Source: Candidatus Eiseniibacteriota bacterium
GTDB taxonomy: Bacteria > Eisenbacteria > RBG-16-71-46
Reading direction: 5' to 3'
NCBI GenBank assembly: GCA_016178725.1
Contig: JACOSV010000007.1
Coordinates: forward strand, 1-64,000
DNA length: 64,000 nt
Part shown: positions 50,294-59,852 of the stretch, piece after piece
How the letters are laid out: every line of letters begins with the position of its first letter
Position numbering within the stretch: the first letter of the stretch is position 1
Notes under the pieces: generated by a model
Database searches by the model: none
Told to the model about the DNA's origin: nothing
The model's input: the letters and a program-made list of their open reading frames with translations, nothing else
Made by a program: the position numbers and the translations under genes

Positions 50294-50322
50294 TTGACAC
50301 TCGCCGGGGACGCCCGTAGACT
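50294..50322 (+). promoter_or_regulatory. secDF promoter TTGACA-17-TAGACT
   Basis: TTGACA 50294-50299, 17-nt spacer, TAGACT 50317-50322. Confidence 0.75.
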
Positions 50323-50379
50323 GCCGCCCTCATTTTGCGCCGTTGACGCCGGGACGGTCGGAGGAGAAACGCCGACCGC

Positions 50380-51981
50380 ATGCCCGGCGATTCACCGTAT
50401 GGGGACTTCGGGATGAGCCGCACGGATCAATGGAAGCTGGCGGGCGTCGTGCTCGCGACCCTGCTCTCCATCTACGTCCTCTACCCGTCCCTCCGCTACT
50501 ACTCGCTCAAGCCCGCGGAGCGCGACGCGCTGCCCGCGACCGAGATCGCCAAGCTGCGCAAGAAGGCGATCCACCTCGGCCTCGACCTCCAGGGCGGCAT
50601 GCACCTCGTGCTCGAGGTCGACCGTTCGCGCTTGAGCGTCGAAGAGGCGAAGGACGCGGTGGACCGCGTGAAGGAAGTCCTCGACCGCCGCGTGGACGCC
50701 TTCGGCGTCGCCGAACCGCTGATCCAGAAGCAGGGCGAGGATCGGATCGTCGTGCAGCTGCCGGGGCTCACCGACCGCGCCCGGGCGATGGAGCTGATCG
50801 GCAAGACGGCGCTGCTCGAGTTCAAGCTGGTGCGCACCGGCGACGAGGGCCGCAATGTCTGGAGCCGGATCGACGGCTATCTCGCCGTGCACGGCGGCGC
50901 CGCGACCGGCGGGCTCGACACGGCAATGCGCCGCGCGCCGCTCACCGCCCACTTCCTCGAGTTGGACAACCCGGCCTTCGTGCGCAACGAGGATCTGCCG
51001 ATGGTGCAGAAGCTGCTCGCCACGGCCGGCCTCGACTCGGTGATCCCGTTCGACTCGCAGCTCCTGTGGAGCTCGCCCGAGCAGGGCTCGCGCGGCGTCA
51101 CGGGACGCGCGCTCTACATCGTCAAGAAGGACGCCGAGATGACCGGCGGCTCGATCGCGAGCGCGCAGGCGCAGGTCGGGTTGAGCCAGGCGAACCCGGG
51201 CGCGTGGGGCGTGAGCATGACCATGACGCCGCGCGGGCGCGCCGACTTCGCTCGCATCACCGGCAACAGCGTCGGCCGCAACCTCGCGATCGTGCTCGAC
51301 AGCGAGGTCGCCTCGGCGCCGGTGATCCGCGAGCGCATCCCGAACGGCAACGCCTCGATCACCGGCAGCTTCGACGTCGACGCGGCGAGGGACCTCGCGA
51401 TCGTGCTGCGCGCCGGCGCGCTGCCGGCGCCGGTCCACGTCATCGACGAGCGCTCGGTGAGCGCTTCGCTCGGCTCGGACTCGATCCGCGAGGGACTCAC
51501 CGCCGGACTGATCGGCACGGTGCTGGTCGTCGTGTTCATGGCCGTCTACTACCAGCTCTCGGGCCTGATCGCGATCGGTGCGCTGCTGCTCAACCTCTTC
51601 TACATCGTCGCCTGCCTCGCCGGCTTCGGCGCGACGCTCACGCTGCCCGGCATCGCCGGGTTCGTGCTCTCGGTCGGCATGGCGGTCGACACGAACGTGC
51701 TGATCTTCGAGCGCATCCGCGAGGAGCTGCGCAACCAGCGCAGCATCCGGCAGGCGGTCGACCTCGGGTACACCCGCGCGTTTCGCACCATTCTCGACGC
51801 GCATCTGACGACGATCATCAGCTCGCTGTTCCTGTTCCAGTTTGGCACCGGCCCGATTAAGGGGTTCGCGGTGACGCTCATCATCGGACTGGTCGCCAAC
51901 ATGTTCACCGCGGTGCTCTTCACGCGGATGGTGTTCGACTTCGTGCTCGCTCGCCGCAAGCTCGAGCGGTTGAGCATCTGA
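50380..51981 (+). CDS. secD: Protein translocase subunit SecD
   Basis: LGLDLQGGMHLVLEVD, VQLPGLTDRARAMELIGKTALLEFKLV, RRVDAFGVAEPLIQKQGEDRIVVQLPG. Start could be the internal ATG at 50413. Confidence 0.96.
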   Translation: MPGDSPYGDFGMSRTDQWKLAGVVLATLLSIYVLYPSLRYYSLKPAERDALPATEIAKLRKKAIHLGLDLQGGMHLVLEVDRSRLSVEEAKDAVDRVKEVLDRRVDAFGVAEPLIQKQGEDRIVVQLPGLTDRARAMELIGKTALLEFKLVRTGDEGRNVWSRIDGYLAVHGGAATGGLDTAMRRAPLTAHFLELDNPAFVRNEDLPMVQKLLATAGLDSVIPFDSQLLWSSPEQGSRGVTGRALYIVKKDAEMTGGSIASAQAQVGLSQANPGAWGVSMTMTPRGRADFARITGNSVGRNLAIVLDSEVASAPVIRERIPNGNASITGSFDVDAARDLAIVLRAGALPAPVHVIDERSVSASLGSDSIREGLTAGLIGTVLVVVFMAVYYQLSGLIAIGALLLNLFYIVACLAGFGATLTLPGIAGFVLSVGMAVDTNVLIFERIREELRNQRSIRQAVDLGYTRAFRTILDAHLTTIISSLFLFQFGTGPIKGFAVTLIIGLVANMFTAVLFTRMVFDFVLARRKLERLSI

Positions 51982-51991
51982 GGCGCCACGC

Positions 51992-52909
51992 ATGATCCAG
52001 TTCCTGATCGGCACCGACGTTCCGTTCATGCGCTACCGACGCTTCGCGTACATGTTCTCGTCCGCGATCGCGCTCGCGACCGTCGTGTGGCTGTTCGTGC
52101 ACGGCGGCCCCAGGTACAACGTGGACTTCACCGGCGGCACGATGCTGCAGATCCGATTGAGCCAGGTGCTGCCGGCCGATCAGGTGCGCCAGACGCTCGA
52201 CCAGGCGGGCTTCCACGGCTTCGAGCTGCAGCAGATGGCGGGCGACAACCGCAACGAGTACCTGATCCGCATCCAGTCCGAGACGCAGCAGGATCTGTTC
52301 ACGACCGTGCAGCGCTCGGTGCAGGCGCACTACCCCAACGTCACGGTGTCGCTGCGCAGCAACCAGCACGTCGGGCCCAAGGTCGGCAGCGAGCTGCGCC
52401 AGAAGGCGCTGTGGGCGATCCTCGGCAGCCTGGGCGCAATTCTGATGTACGTCGGCCTGCGCTATCAGTTCAAGTACGCCTTCGGCGCGGTCGTGGCGCT
52501 GCTCCACGACGTCTTCGTGACGCTCGGGTTCATCTGCTTCACCGGGCGCGAGGTCTCGCTCACCGTGATCGCGGCGCTGCTCACGATCGCGGGCTACTCG
52601 ATCAACGACACCATCGTCGTCTTCGACCGCATCCGGGAGCGTTCGAAGGCGCTGCGCAAGGAGAAGCATTCGCGGGTCATGGACATCGCCGTGAACGAGA
52701 CGCTGTCCCGGACCGTCATCACCGCGTTCACCGTGTTCTTGAGCTCGCTGGCGCTGTTCGTGTGGGGCGGCGAGGTGCTGCGCGATTTCTCGTTCGCGAT
52801 GCTGGTGGGCGTCGTGTTCGGCACGTATTCGTCGGTGTACGTGGCGAGCGGACTGGCCCTCGACGTGTGGATCGGGCTCGACCGCCGGAAGGGCATTCAG
52901 GCGGAGTGA
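51992..52909 (+). CDS. secF: Protein translocase subunit SecF
   Basis: YNVDFTGGTMLQI, GYSINDTIVVFDRIRE, ETLSRTVITAFTVFLSSLALFVWGGEVLRDFSFAMLVGVVFGTYSSVYVA. Confidence 0.97.
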   Translation: MIQFLIGTDVPFMRYRRFAYMFSSAIALATVVWLFVHGGPRYNVDFTGGTMLQIRLSQVLPADQVRQTLDQAGFHGFELQQMAGDNRNEYLIRIQSETQQDLFTTVQRSVQAHYPNVTVSLRSNQHVGPKVGSELRQKALWAILGSLGAILMYVGLRYQFKYAFGAVVALLHDVFVTLGFICFTGREVSLTVIAALLTIAGYSINDTIVVFDRIRERSKALRKEKHSRVMDIAVNETLSRTVITAFTVFLSSLALFVWGGEVLRDFSFAMLVGVVFGTYSSVYVASGLALDVWIGLDRRKGIQAE

Positions 52910-52923
52910 TCGAAAGGCAGACG

Positions 52924-53973
52924 ATGAAGCGCGTGCAACGCCGGCTCACCTCCCCCCTCACACTGCTCCTGCTCGCGACCGCCGTGATCGGCGCTCCGGG
53001 CTGCGCGAAGAAGCTGACCACCCCCGACGCCGGTCTGATCGCGGGATCGTTCCCGCCGGGCGTGCGCGATTCGCTCGACCGCACGCCGTCCAATCTGACC
53101 GTGTGGCCGGACACGCCGCTGCCGGTCTACGACGCGAACTCGGGGCTGCTGCTCTACACCGCGTACCGCAGCCAGGCGGGCGCGTACGTGGGCGAGATCA
53201 CCGACTACACCGGGGCCACCGGCTACCAGATGTTCCGGCGCGAGGGGAACCAGGCGTTCAGCATGTTCCAGGACTTCGCCCTCACGCCGACGCGGCGCTG
53301 GGCGGATCACGACTACTACGGCACGGCGAACGGCACGCTGGTCCTGCCGCCGGCCCAGCTCTACGAGTTCGCCGATCCGGTGCCGCCCGCGGTCGCGGAT
53401 CCGGCCTACGTCGGCCGCGCGCTGATCGCCGGCCTGACCGGCGCCGCCTATCCGCTCACGAACCTCGGCGTGCTGACGCCGGGCGTTCCGATCGATTCGA
53501 TGGCCTACACCGGCAGCTCTTCGCCGCCCGATTCGCTGGTCGGCCTCACGTGGCAGGCGGTGCCGGGCGCGGTGGGCTACTGGGTCCACGTCTACCAGAA
53601 GCGTTCGGACATCCGCGACGGGTCCGAGGTGGTGGTGACGGCGCTGCCCGCGGCGATCGCGACCGGCAAGGTGCGCGACTTCTTCATCGGCTATTTCCCG
53701 GCGTCCGTGACCTCGTACAAGGTCGGCTCGCCGGTGCCGACCGGCGCGCGCGTGCTGGTCTACCGGATCCTGGCCGGGCAGTCGGCGGTGTTCATCCGTG
53801 TCTCGGCGGTGGACGCGACCGGCCGCATGATCGCGACGACCCTCGGTCCCGACAGCGACACGGACGCCACGCACCAGAACATCGGTGGCCAGGACGTCTC
53901 GATCCGCTATAGCATCAACGCGCGGCGTGTGACGCCGCAGCGTCCGCTGCCGCCGCCGATCGCAGCGCCCTAG
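52924..53973 (+). CDS. Lipoprotein of unknown function
   Basis: Lipobox VIGAPGC; fibronectin-like VGLTWQAVPGAVGYWVHVYQ segment. Confidence 0.65.
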   Translation: MKRVQRRLTSPLTLLLLATAVIGAPGCAKKLTTPDAGLIAGSFPPGVRDSLDRTPSNLTVWPDTPLPVYDANSGLLLYTAYRSQAGAYVGEITDYTGATGYQMFRREGNQAFSMFQDFALTPTRRWADHDYYGTANGTLVLPPAQLYEFADPVPPAVADPAYVGRALIAGLTGAAYPLTNLGVLTPGVPIDSMAYTGSSSPPDSLVGLTWQAVPGAVGYWVHVYQKRSDIRDGSEVVVTALPAAIATGKVRDFFIGYFPASVTSYKVGSPVPTGARVLVYRILAGQSAVFIRVSAVDATGRMIATTLGPDSDTDATHQNIGGQDVSIRYSINARRVTPQRPLPPPIAAP

Positions 53974-54036
53974 CGGGCTTCGCGGCGCCGGACCAGGCGC
54001 CGTTTCGGGCCCGGCGCGCATCCCAAGGGACGGCGC

Positions 54037-54771
54037 GTGCACCCACCCGGCCGCGGGAGATCCTGGTTGAGCTCCGCACGTCTGCTGCTCATCGCCCTGC
54101 TCGCGACACCCGCGGCCCACGCCACGCTCGCGGCCGCGCCGGCCGCCGCGCAGACCCCGGCGGCCCCGGGCGCGCACCAGTTCAGCCTCGCGCGGCTCAA
54201 GTACGGCGGCGGCGGCGACTGGTACGAGGACCGCACGTCGCTGGTCAATCTGCTGCGCGGGCTGGAGGAGCGCACGTCGGTGCCGATCGCGGCGCCGCAG
54301 GAGGCGGTCGTCGAGCCGGGCTCGGCGGCGCTGTTCCAGTACCCGTTCGTCTTCGCCTCGGGTCATGGAAACATGAAGTTCACCGCGACCGAGGCCGCGA
54401 ATCTGCGGCGTTATCTCACGTCGGGCGGATTCCTGTGGGTGGACGACGATTTCGGCATCGACCCCTCGTTCCGGCGCGAAATGGCGAAGGTCTTCCCCGA
54501 CGAGAAGCTGATCGAGCTGCCGTTCTCGCATCCGGTCTTCCACCAGATGTACGAGTTTGCCGGCGGTTTGCCCAAGATCCACGAGCACGACGGCGGCCCG
54601 GCCCGGGCCTTCGGGATTGTCCACGACGGAAGGCTGGTTGTATTCTATTCGTACGACTGCGACCTCGGGGACGGGCTCGAGGACGAAGAGGTCCATCACG
54701 ATCCCCCCGAGAAGCGTGAAGCGGCCATGCGCATGGGGTTGAATCTCGTGCTCTACGCCCTGACTCACTAG
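54037..54771 (+). CDS. DUF4159 domain protein
   Basis: FSLARLKYGGGGDWYEDRTSLVNLLRGLEERTSV...GGFLWVDDDFGIDPSFRREMAKVFPDEKLIELPFSHPVFHQMYEF. Confidence 0.82.
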   Translation: MHPPGRGRSWLSSARLLLIALLATPAAHATLAAAPAAAQTPAAPGAHQFSLARLKYGGGGDWYEDRTSLVNLLRGLEERTSVPIAAPQEAVVEPGSAALFQYPFVFASGHGNMKFTATEAANLRRYLTSGGFLWVDDDFGIDPSFRREMAKVFPDEKLIELPFSHPVFHQMYEFAGGLPKIHEHDGGPARAFGIVHDGRLVVFYSYDCDLGDGLEDEEVHHDPPEKREAAMRMGLNLVLYALTH

Positions 54772-54810
54772 CGACATTCGACCCTCCCCGGGCCGCCGCA
54801 GCAGCCAGCC

Positions 54811-57800
54811 ATGAACGACCGCGTGCCCGAGACTCCGCTCCGCCGCACCCTCGCCCGGCAGCATCGCGCCGTGCGCGCCGCCCTGATGCTGCGGCACGCC
54901 CTGCGCGGCGCGGCGTTCGTGAGCGGCGCCGTCGCGCTCGCGGTGGCGGCGGGCGCGCTCCTGCCGCTCGGCGTCGGCAGCGCGTGGACGCGCCTCGCGT
55001 TCACGATCGCGGCGGCCGCGGCGGGGATCGCCGGCGCGGCGCTCGCGTTCGCCCGCGTGGCGCCGAGCCTCGACGCCTGGCTCGAAGCGGTGGAGGGGCG
55101 CTTCCCCGAGCTCCGCTCGTGGCTGCGGAACGCGCTCGAGTTCGAGGAGGCGACACCGCGCCACACGTCACCCGTGCTCGCCCGCGCCGTCGCCGACGAG
55201 ACGGCGCGCCGCGTGCGGACGATCGCGGTGGCGTCCGGACGGCCCGCGATCGCGCCGCGCCGCCCGCTGCTCGTGCTCCTCGCGGCGGTCGCCGCGATCG
55301 TCACACTCGCGCTGCTGCTGCCGGCGCCGACGAGCCGCTCGTGGGCGACCCTGCTCGACCCGAACCGCGCCGCGCCGCCGGTCCGGATCGCCGTCGAGCC
55401 CGGCTCGGTCCGGCTCACGCCCGGCGCGGCGCTCGCGGTGCGCGCGCGCGTCTGGGGCACGGCGCGCGCGCCGCGGCTCCTGCGCGACGGATCGCACGCC
55501 GACGCCGCGACGCCCGAGGGTGCGGGCGTCCGCGGCGAGCGCGTGTGGCGCTTCGACCTCACGCAGCTCACGCGCGAGCAGGACTATCGCGTGCGCGTCG
55601 CGGGCGTCGAGAGCCCCCGCTACCGGATCTCGCTCGCGGGCGAGCCGTCGCCGGTGAGCTTCGAGATCGAGATCGCCGCACCCGCCTACGCCCGGCTCCC
55701 GCTCCAGCGCGGCACCGCGACGCGCGGCGACGTGAGCGCTCTGCGCGGCAGCCGCGCGAGTCTGCTCGTCACGTTCGATCGCGACCTGAAGAGCCTCGCG
55801 GCGACGCTGCCGGGCGGACGCAGCGCCGCGTGGACCGCGGTGACGCCGCGGCGCTGGCGCGGCGAGGTGCCGGTCGCCGACGACGGAGAGTACACGCTCA
55901 CCGCGGTCGCCGAGCGCGGCGAGGCGCACTTCCGCTACCGCATCACGCCGATGGCGGACGCGCCCCCGCTCCTCTCGGTGCGCGTGCCGGCGGGCGACGT
56001 CGATCTGCCGGTCGGCCAGCAGATCCCGGTCGAGGTGCTGGCGCAGGACGATCTCGGGCTCGCGAAGCTCACGCTCCAGTACCGCAAGGACGCTTCGGCG
56101 CCGTGGGCCGATCTGCCGATCGCGCGCTTCGACGGCGAGCCGCGCGAGGCGCACGTCGAAACGCGCTGGGACGCGACGCCGCTCGCGCTGCTCCCCGGCC
56201 AGAGCGCGACGTTCCGCTTCGAGCTGCTCGACGACAACCGCGTCTCGGGGCCGGGGCGCGCGGTGAGCCCGACGTTCGAGCTGCGCTTCCCGTCGCTCGC
56301 CGACCTCTACGAGCACGTGGACCAGAAGCAGCAGACCGCCGAGGCCGCGCTCCAGCAGATCGCCGAGAAGGCGAAGGAGCTGCAGAAGTCGCTCGACAAG
56401 CTCGCGCGGCTCCAGCCGCGGCCGGCGCCGCAGAGCTCGCAGGGCTTCGAGCGCAGCGAGGAGCTGAAGAGCGCGCTCGAGCGCCAGCAGGAGCTGGGCC
56501 GCAAGATCGACGATGCGGCGAAGGAGATGCGCGAGAGCCTGGATCAGGCGGCCGAGCGCCAGACGTTCGACCAGCAGCTGCAGAACAAGCTCAAGGAGCT
56601 GGCCGGCCTGATGGATCAGATCCAGTCGAAGGACTTCCGCGACGCGATGCAGAAGATGCGTGACGCGCTCGAGAAGATGGATCAGAAGCCGCTCGAGAGC
56701 GAGCTGCCGCAGTGGCGCGAGCGCAATCAGCAGATGTTGAGCAACCTCCAGCGCACGATCGAGCTGATGAAGAAGCTGCGCGAGGAAGAGAAGCTCCAAT
56801 CGCTGGCGCAGCGCGCCGACGAGCTCAAGGCCGAGCAGGATCAGATGAACCAGAAGATGGACGCCCCGCCGAAGGACGCGGGCGCCGACGCGAAGCCCGA
56901 TGCGAAGCCGGACGCGAAGTCGGGCGCGCAGAATCCGGCGGCCGCGAAGGACCCGCTCGCCGAGCAGCAGCAGGGTGCGGCCGAGAAGAGCGAGAAGCTC
57001 GCGATGGATGCCCAGAAGACCGGCGAGGACGCGAAGGAGGGCGACGAGAAGCAGGGACTCGACGAGGCGGCGAAGGAGCTCAAGTCCGAGGCGGCGCCGG
57101 CGCAGCGCGAGGCGTCGCAGCAGGCGCAGCAGAAGGACCGCTCGAGCGCGTCCAAGTCCGGCAAGCGTGCGAGCCAGAGTCTCTCCCGCGCCGCGCAGAG
57201 CCTGCGCAAGATGGTCTCGCAGATGTCGGAGGAGCAGAACCAGCTCGATCTCGCCGCGGTGCGCCGCGCCGCGCAGGATCTGCTCTCGCTGCAGCGCGCG
57301 ACCGAGCAGAACATGGACCCGACCGCGCCGCTCGCGCAGCGCGCCGACCGCCAGACCGATCTCTCCGAGGGCACGTCGCGGGTCGCCGATTCGCTGCGCA
57401 CGCTCGCCACCCAGACGCCGTTCATCAGCGGCCAGCTGGCGCTCGCGCTGCAGACCGCGGTGGATCAGCTCACCGTCTCGGGCCGCGAGCTCATGACCGG
57501 CAACCGCGGGCGCGGCGAAGAGGCCGGCCGCGACGGTGGCCGCGCGCTCAACCTCGCGGTGCTCGAGCTGCGGCGCACCGAGGAGTCCATGTGCCAGAAG
57601 CCGGGCGCCGGCGCGCCGAGCAGCAATCCCCGGCCCGGCAGCCAGCCGCAGAACGGGCAGAACATGCAGGATCTCGCCGGGCGCCAGGGCCAGCTCAACC
57701 AGCGGACGCGCGGCCTCTCGCAGCGCCTGAGCCAGCAGCTGCGGCTCCAGGCCGGCGATCGCGACGAGGTCCAGCGCCTCGCCGAGGAGCAGCAGCGCAT

Positions 57801-58194
57801 CCGCGAGCAGCTCGAACAGGTTCAGCGCGACGAGCAGTCGCATCACGAGCTGCTGGGCCGGCTCGATCAGACGCAGCAGGAGATGAAGGAGGTCGAGGAG
57901 GCGCTGCGCAACGGCGTGACCGATCCATCGATCGAGGAGAAGCAGACGCACATCCTCTCGCGCATGCTCGACGCGACGCGTTCGATCAACCGCCGCGACT
58001 TCGATCCCGAGCGCGAGTCGCGCCCCGGCGTCGACGTCGCGCGGCCCTCGCCGGCGGAGCTCCCGCGCGAGCTGATGCGCGAGAGCGACCGGCTGCGGCT
58101 CGATCTGCTCAAGGCCGAGGCGGACCGCTATCCGGCGCAGTACCGCGCGTTCATCGAGACCTATCTCAAGTCGCTGAACGGGAGTCCGCGGTGA
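54811..58194 (+). CDS. DUF4175-like large membrane-anchored protein with long Gln/Glu/Lys-rich coiled coil
   Basis: N-terminal TM helices, Ig-like middle region, ~600-aa coiled coil (QQELGRKIDDAAKEMRESLDQAAERQTFDQQLQNKLKEL). Confidence 0.7.
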   Translation: MNDRVPETPLRRTLARQHRAVRAALMLRHALRGAAFVSGAVALAVAAGALLPLGVGSAWTRLAFTIAAAAAGIAGAALAFARVAPSLDAWLEAVEGRFPELRSWLRNALEFEEATPRHTSPVLARAVADETARRVRTIAVASGRPAIAPRRPLLVLLAAVAAIVTLALLLPAPTSRSWATLLDPNRAAPPVRIAVEPGSVRLTPGAALAVRARVWGTARAPRLLRDGSHADAATPEGAGVRGERVWRFDLTQLTREQDYRVRVAGVESPRYRISLAGEPSPVSFEIEIAAPAYARLPLQRGTATRGDVSALRGSRASLLVTFDRDLKSLAATLPGGRSAAWTAVTPRRWRGEVPVADDGEYTLTAVAERGEAHFRYRITPMADAPPLLSVRVPAGDVDLPVGQQIPVEVLAQDDLGLAKLTLQYRKDASAPWADLPIARFDGEPREAHVETRWDATPLALLPGQSATFRFELLDDNRVSGPGRAVSPTFELRFPSLADLYEHVDQKQQTAEAALQQIAEKAKELQKSLDKLARLQPRPAPQSSQGFERSEELKSALERQQELGRKIDDAAKEMRESLDQAAERQTFDQQLQNKLKELAGLMDQIQSKDFRDAMQKMRDALEKMDQKPLESELPQWRERNQQMLSNLQRTIELMKKLREEEKLQSLAQRADELKAEQDQMNQKMDAPPKDAGADAKPDAKPDAKSGAQNPAAAKDPLAEQQQGAAEKSEKLAMDAQKTGEDAKEGDEKQGLDEAAKELKSEAAPAQREASQQAQQKDRSSASKSGKRASQSLSRAAQSLRKMVSQMSEEQNQLDLAAVRRAAQDLLSLQRATEQNMDPTAPLAQRADRQTDLSEGTSRVADSLRTLATQTPFISGQLALALQTAVDQLTVSGRELMTGNRGRGEEAGRDGGRALNLAVLELRRTEESMCQKPGAGAPSSNPRPGSQPQNGQNMQDLAGRQGQLNQRTRGLSQRLSQQLRLQAGDRDEVQRLAEEQQRIREQLEQVQRDEQSHHELLGRLDQTQQEMKEVEEALRNGVTDPSIEEKQTHILSRMLDATRSINRRDFDPERESRPGVDVARPSPAELPRELMRESDRLRLDLLKAEADRYPAQYRAFIETYLKSLNGSPR

Positions 58195-59852
58195 TCCCGC
58201 GGCTCGCGGCCGCGCTGCTGGGTGTCGCGCTGCTCGCGCCGGTTGCGCGGGCGCAGTCTCCGGGCGCCCAGGCCCGCCCCGGCCGGCCGTTCGAGTACAC
58301 GGTGCCCGAGGTGCAGAGCGCCGCACCCGCGCCCTCGCCGTCGCAACATCCGGCGGCGCCGCTGGTCGGCGCGCAGATCGAGCGGCTGCTCCGCGCGCAG
58401 GGCCTGCGCGAGGCCGGCCGGTTCGACGCCGCGCACGACATGCTCGCGGCGCTGCTCGCCGAGGCGCCGCATCACCCGCTGGTTCTCGCCGAGATGGCCC
58501 GCCTCGAGGCCGACCGCAAGCAGTGGGGCGCGATCGAGCGCCTCGCCCGCGGCGAGCGCGTCGCGACGCGCGATTCGCTGCTGCTCGGCCAGGAGCTGGT
58601 GACGGCGCTCGAGCGCCTCGGTCACGCGCGCGACGCCGCACAGATCGCGCTCGAGGTGTGGCTCGCCTCGCCCGCCGCCGGCGAATGGGTCGAGCCCGCG
58701 CTCATCCGTCTCGACGCCGCCGATCCGCGCGCCGTGCGCGAGGTGCTCGGGCGCGGCGCGCCCGCGCGACTCGGCCATGTGGCGCTCGTGCGCCTCGCGG
58801 CGCGCCTGCTGTGGAAGCACGGCGAGGGGCCCGAGGCGCTCCGCCTCCTCGCCGACGCCGACGCGCTCAAGCCGAGCACGCCGGCGCGCTGGGGATTCGC
58901 CGAGGAGCTGCTGTTCGCCGCGACGCCGCGCGACACGAGCGGCGCGGTCGACGCGCTGGTCGAGTTGGCCGCGGACCGGGCGCTCGACGCGGCCTATCGC
59001 CTGCCGGCGGCGCGCCGCGCGTGGGAGATTTCGGGCCGGCGCCGCGACGGGCACGAGGGCGCGCTGCGCGTCGCCCGCGCGCTCGCCGATCTGCCGCCGG
59101 CGGCGTGGGCGCCCGATCTGCTGGTCGGGATCGTGCACGCGCTGCGCGAGGCGGGCGACACCGGCGACGTGCGCGCGCTGCTCGACCGGCTCGGCGAGCG
59201 GCGCGACGCGGTGCCGGGGCTCAAGCTCGAAGCGGCGCTGAACGAGCTCCACGATGGCCCGACGCCGAAGGCGCTCGCGACGCTCGAGCAGGCCGCCCAC
59301 GGCTCGGTCGAGGGCGTGTTCCGCTACGCCGAGGCGCTGTTCTTCGCCGGCATGCCCGATTCGGCGGCGGCGCTCTACCGCCTCGTGTCGAACGACCCCG
59401 CCGGACCGTACACGGGCGCCGCGCTCGAGCGGCTGTTCCTGATCGAGGACGCCGAGCCGCGCGACGCGCTGCCGGCGTTCGGCCGGCTCGCGTTCGCATC
59501 GTGGCGCGGCGATCGCGCGCGCTCGCTGGCGCTCGCCGACTCGCTCTACCACGGACTCGCGCGCGGTGCGCTCTGGGCCCAAGCGGCGCTGACGCTCGCC
59601 GCCGAGCACGAGCGCGGCGGCGATCCGGCCGCGGCGCTTGGGCCCCTGATCGCGGTCGGCGATTCGCTGCCCGGCGACCGGCTCGCGCCGCTCGCGCTGC
59701 AGCGCGCCGGCGACCTCTACCATCTGCGCCTCCAGGACGACGCGAAGGCGCTCGAACGCTACGAGACGTGCCTGACGCGGTATCCCAGGGCATGGAACGC
59801 ATCGGAAGTGCGGCGCGTGGTCGAGACCATACGGCGCGAGCGGAGGTTCTGA
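58191..59852 (+). CDS. TPR-repeat secreted protein
   Basis: Signal peptide; GTG start overlapping upstream stop; helical repeats ending DLYHLRLQDDAKALERYETCLTRYPRAWNASEVRRVVETIRRER. Confidence 0.7.
   Translation: MIPRLAAALLGVALLAPVARAQSPGAQARPGRPFEYTVPEVQSAAPAPSPSQHPAAPLVGAQIERLLRAQGLREAGRFDAAHDMLAALLAEAPHHPLVLAEMARLEADRKQWGAIERLARGERVATRDSLLLGQELVTALERLGHARDAAQIALEVWLASPAAGEWVEPALIRLDAADPRAVREVLGRGAPARLGHVALVRLAARLLWKHGEGPEALRLLADADALKPSTPARWGFAEELLFAATPRDTSGAVDALVELAADRALDAAYRLPAARRAWEISGRRRDGHEGALRVARALADLPPAAWAPDLLVGIVHALREAGDTGDVRALLDRLGERRDAVPGLKLEAALNELHDGPTPKALATLEQAAHGSVEGVFRYAEALFFAGMPDSAAALYRLVSNDPAGPYTGAALERLFLIEDAEPRDALPAFGRLAFASWRGDRARSLALADSLYHGLARGALWAQAALTLAAEHERGGDPAAALGPLIAVGDSLPGDRLAPLALQRAGDLYHLRLQDDAKALERYETCLTRYPRAWNASEVRRVVETIRRERRF

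Noticed and set aside
50075-50416. 113-aa ORF in the secD upstream region
   Set aside because: Spans the secD promoter, overlaps the secD start, no coherent protein features.
55168-58641. 1157-aa minus-strand ORF opposite the DUF4175-like gene
   Set aside because: Mirror ORF of a coiled-coil gene (Leu/Arg/Glu low-complexity); the plus-strand gene has start coupling and coherent domains.
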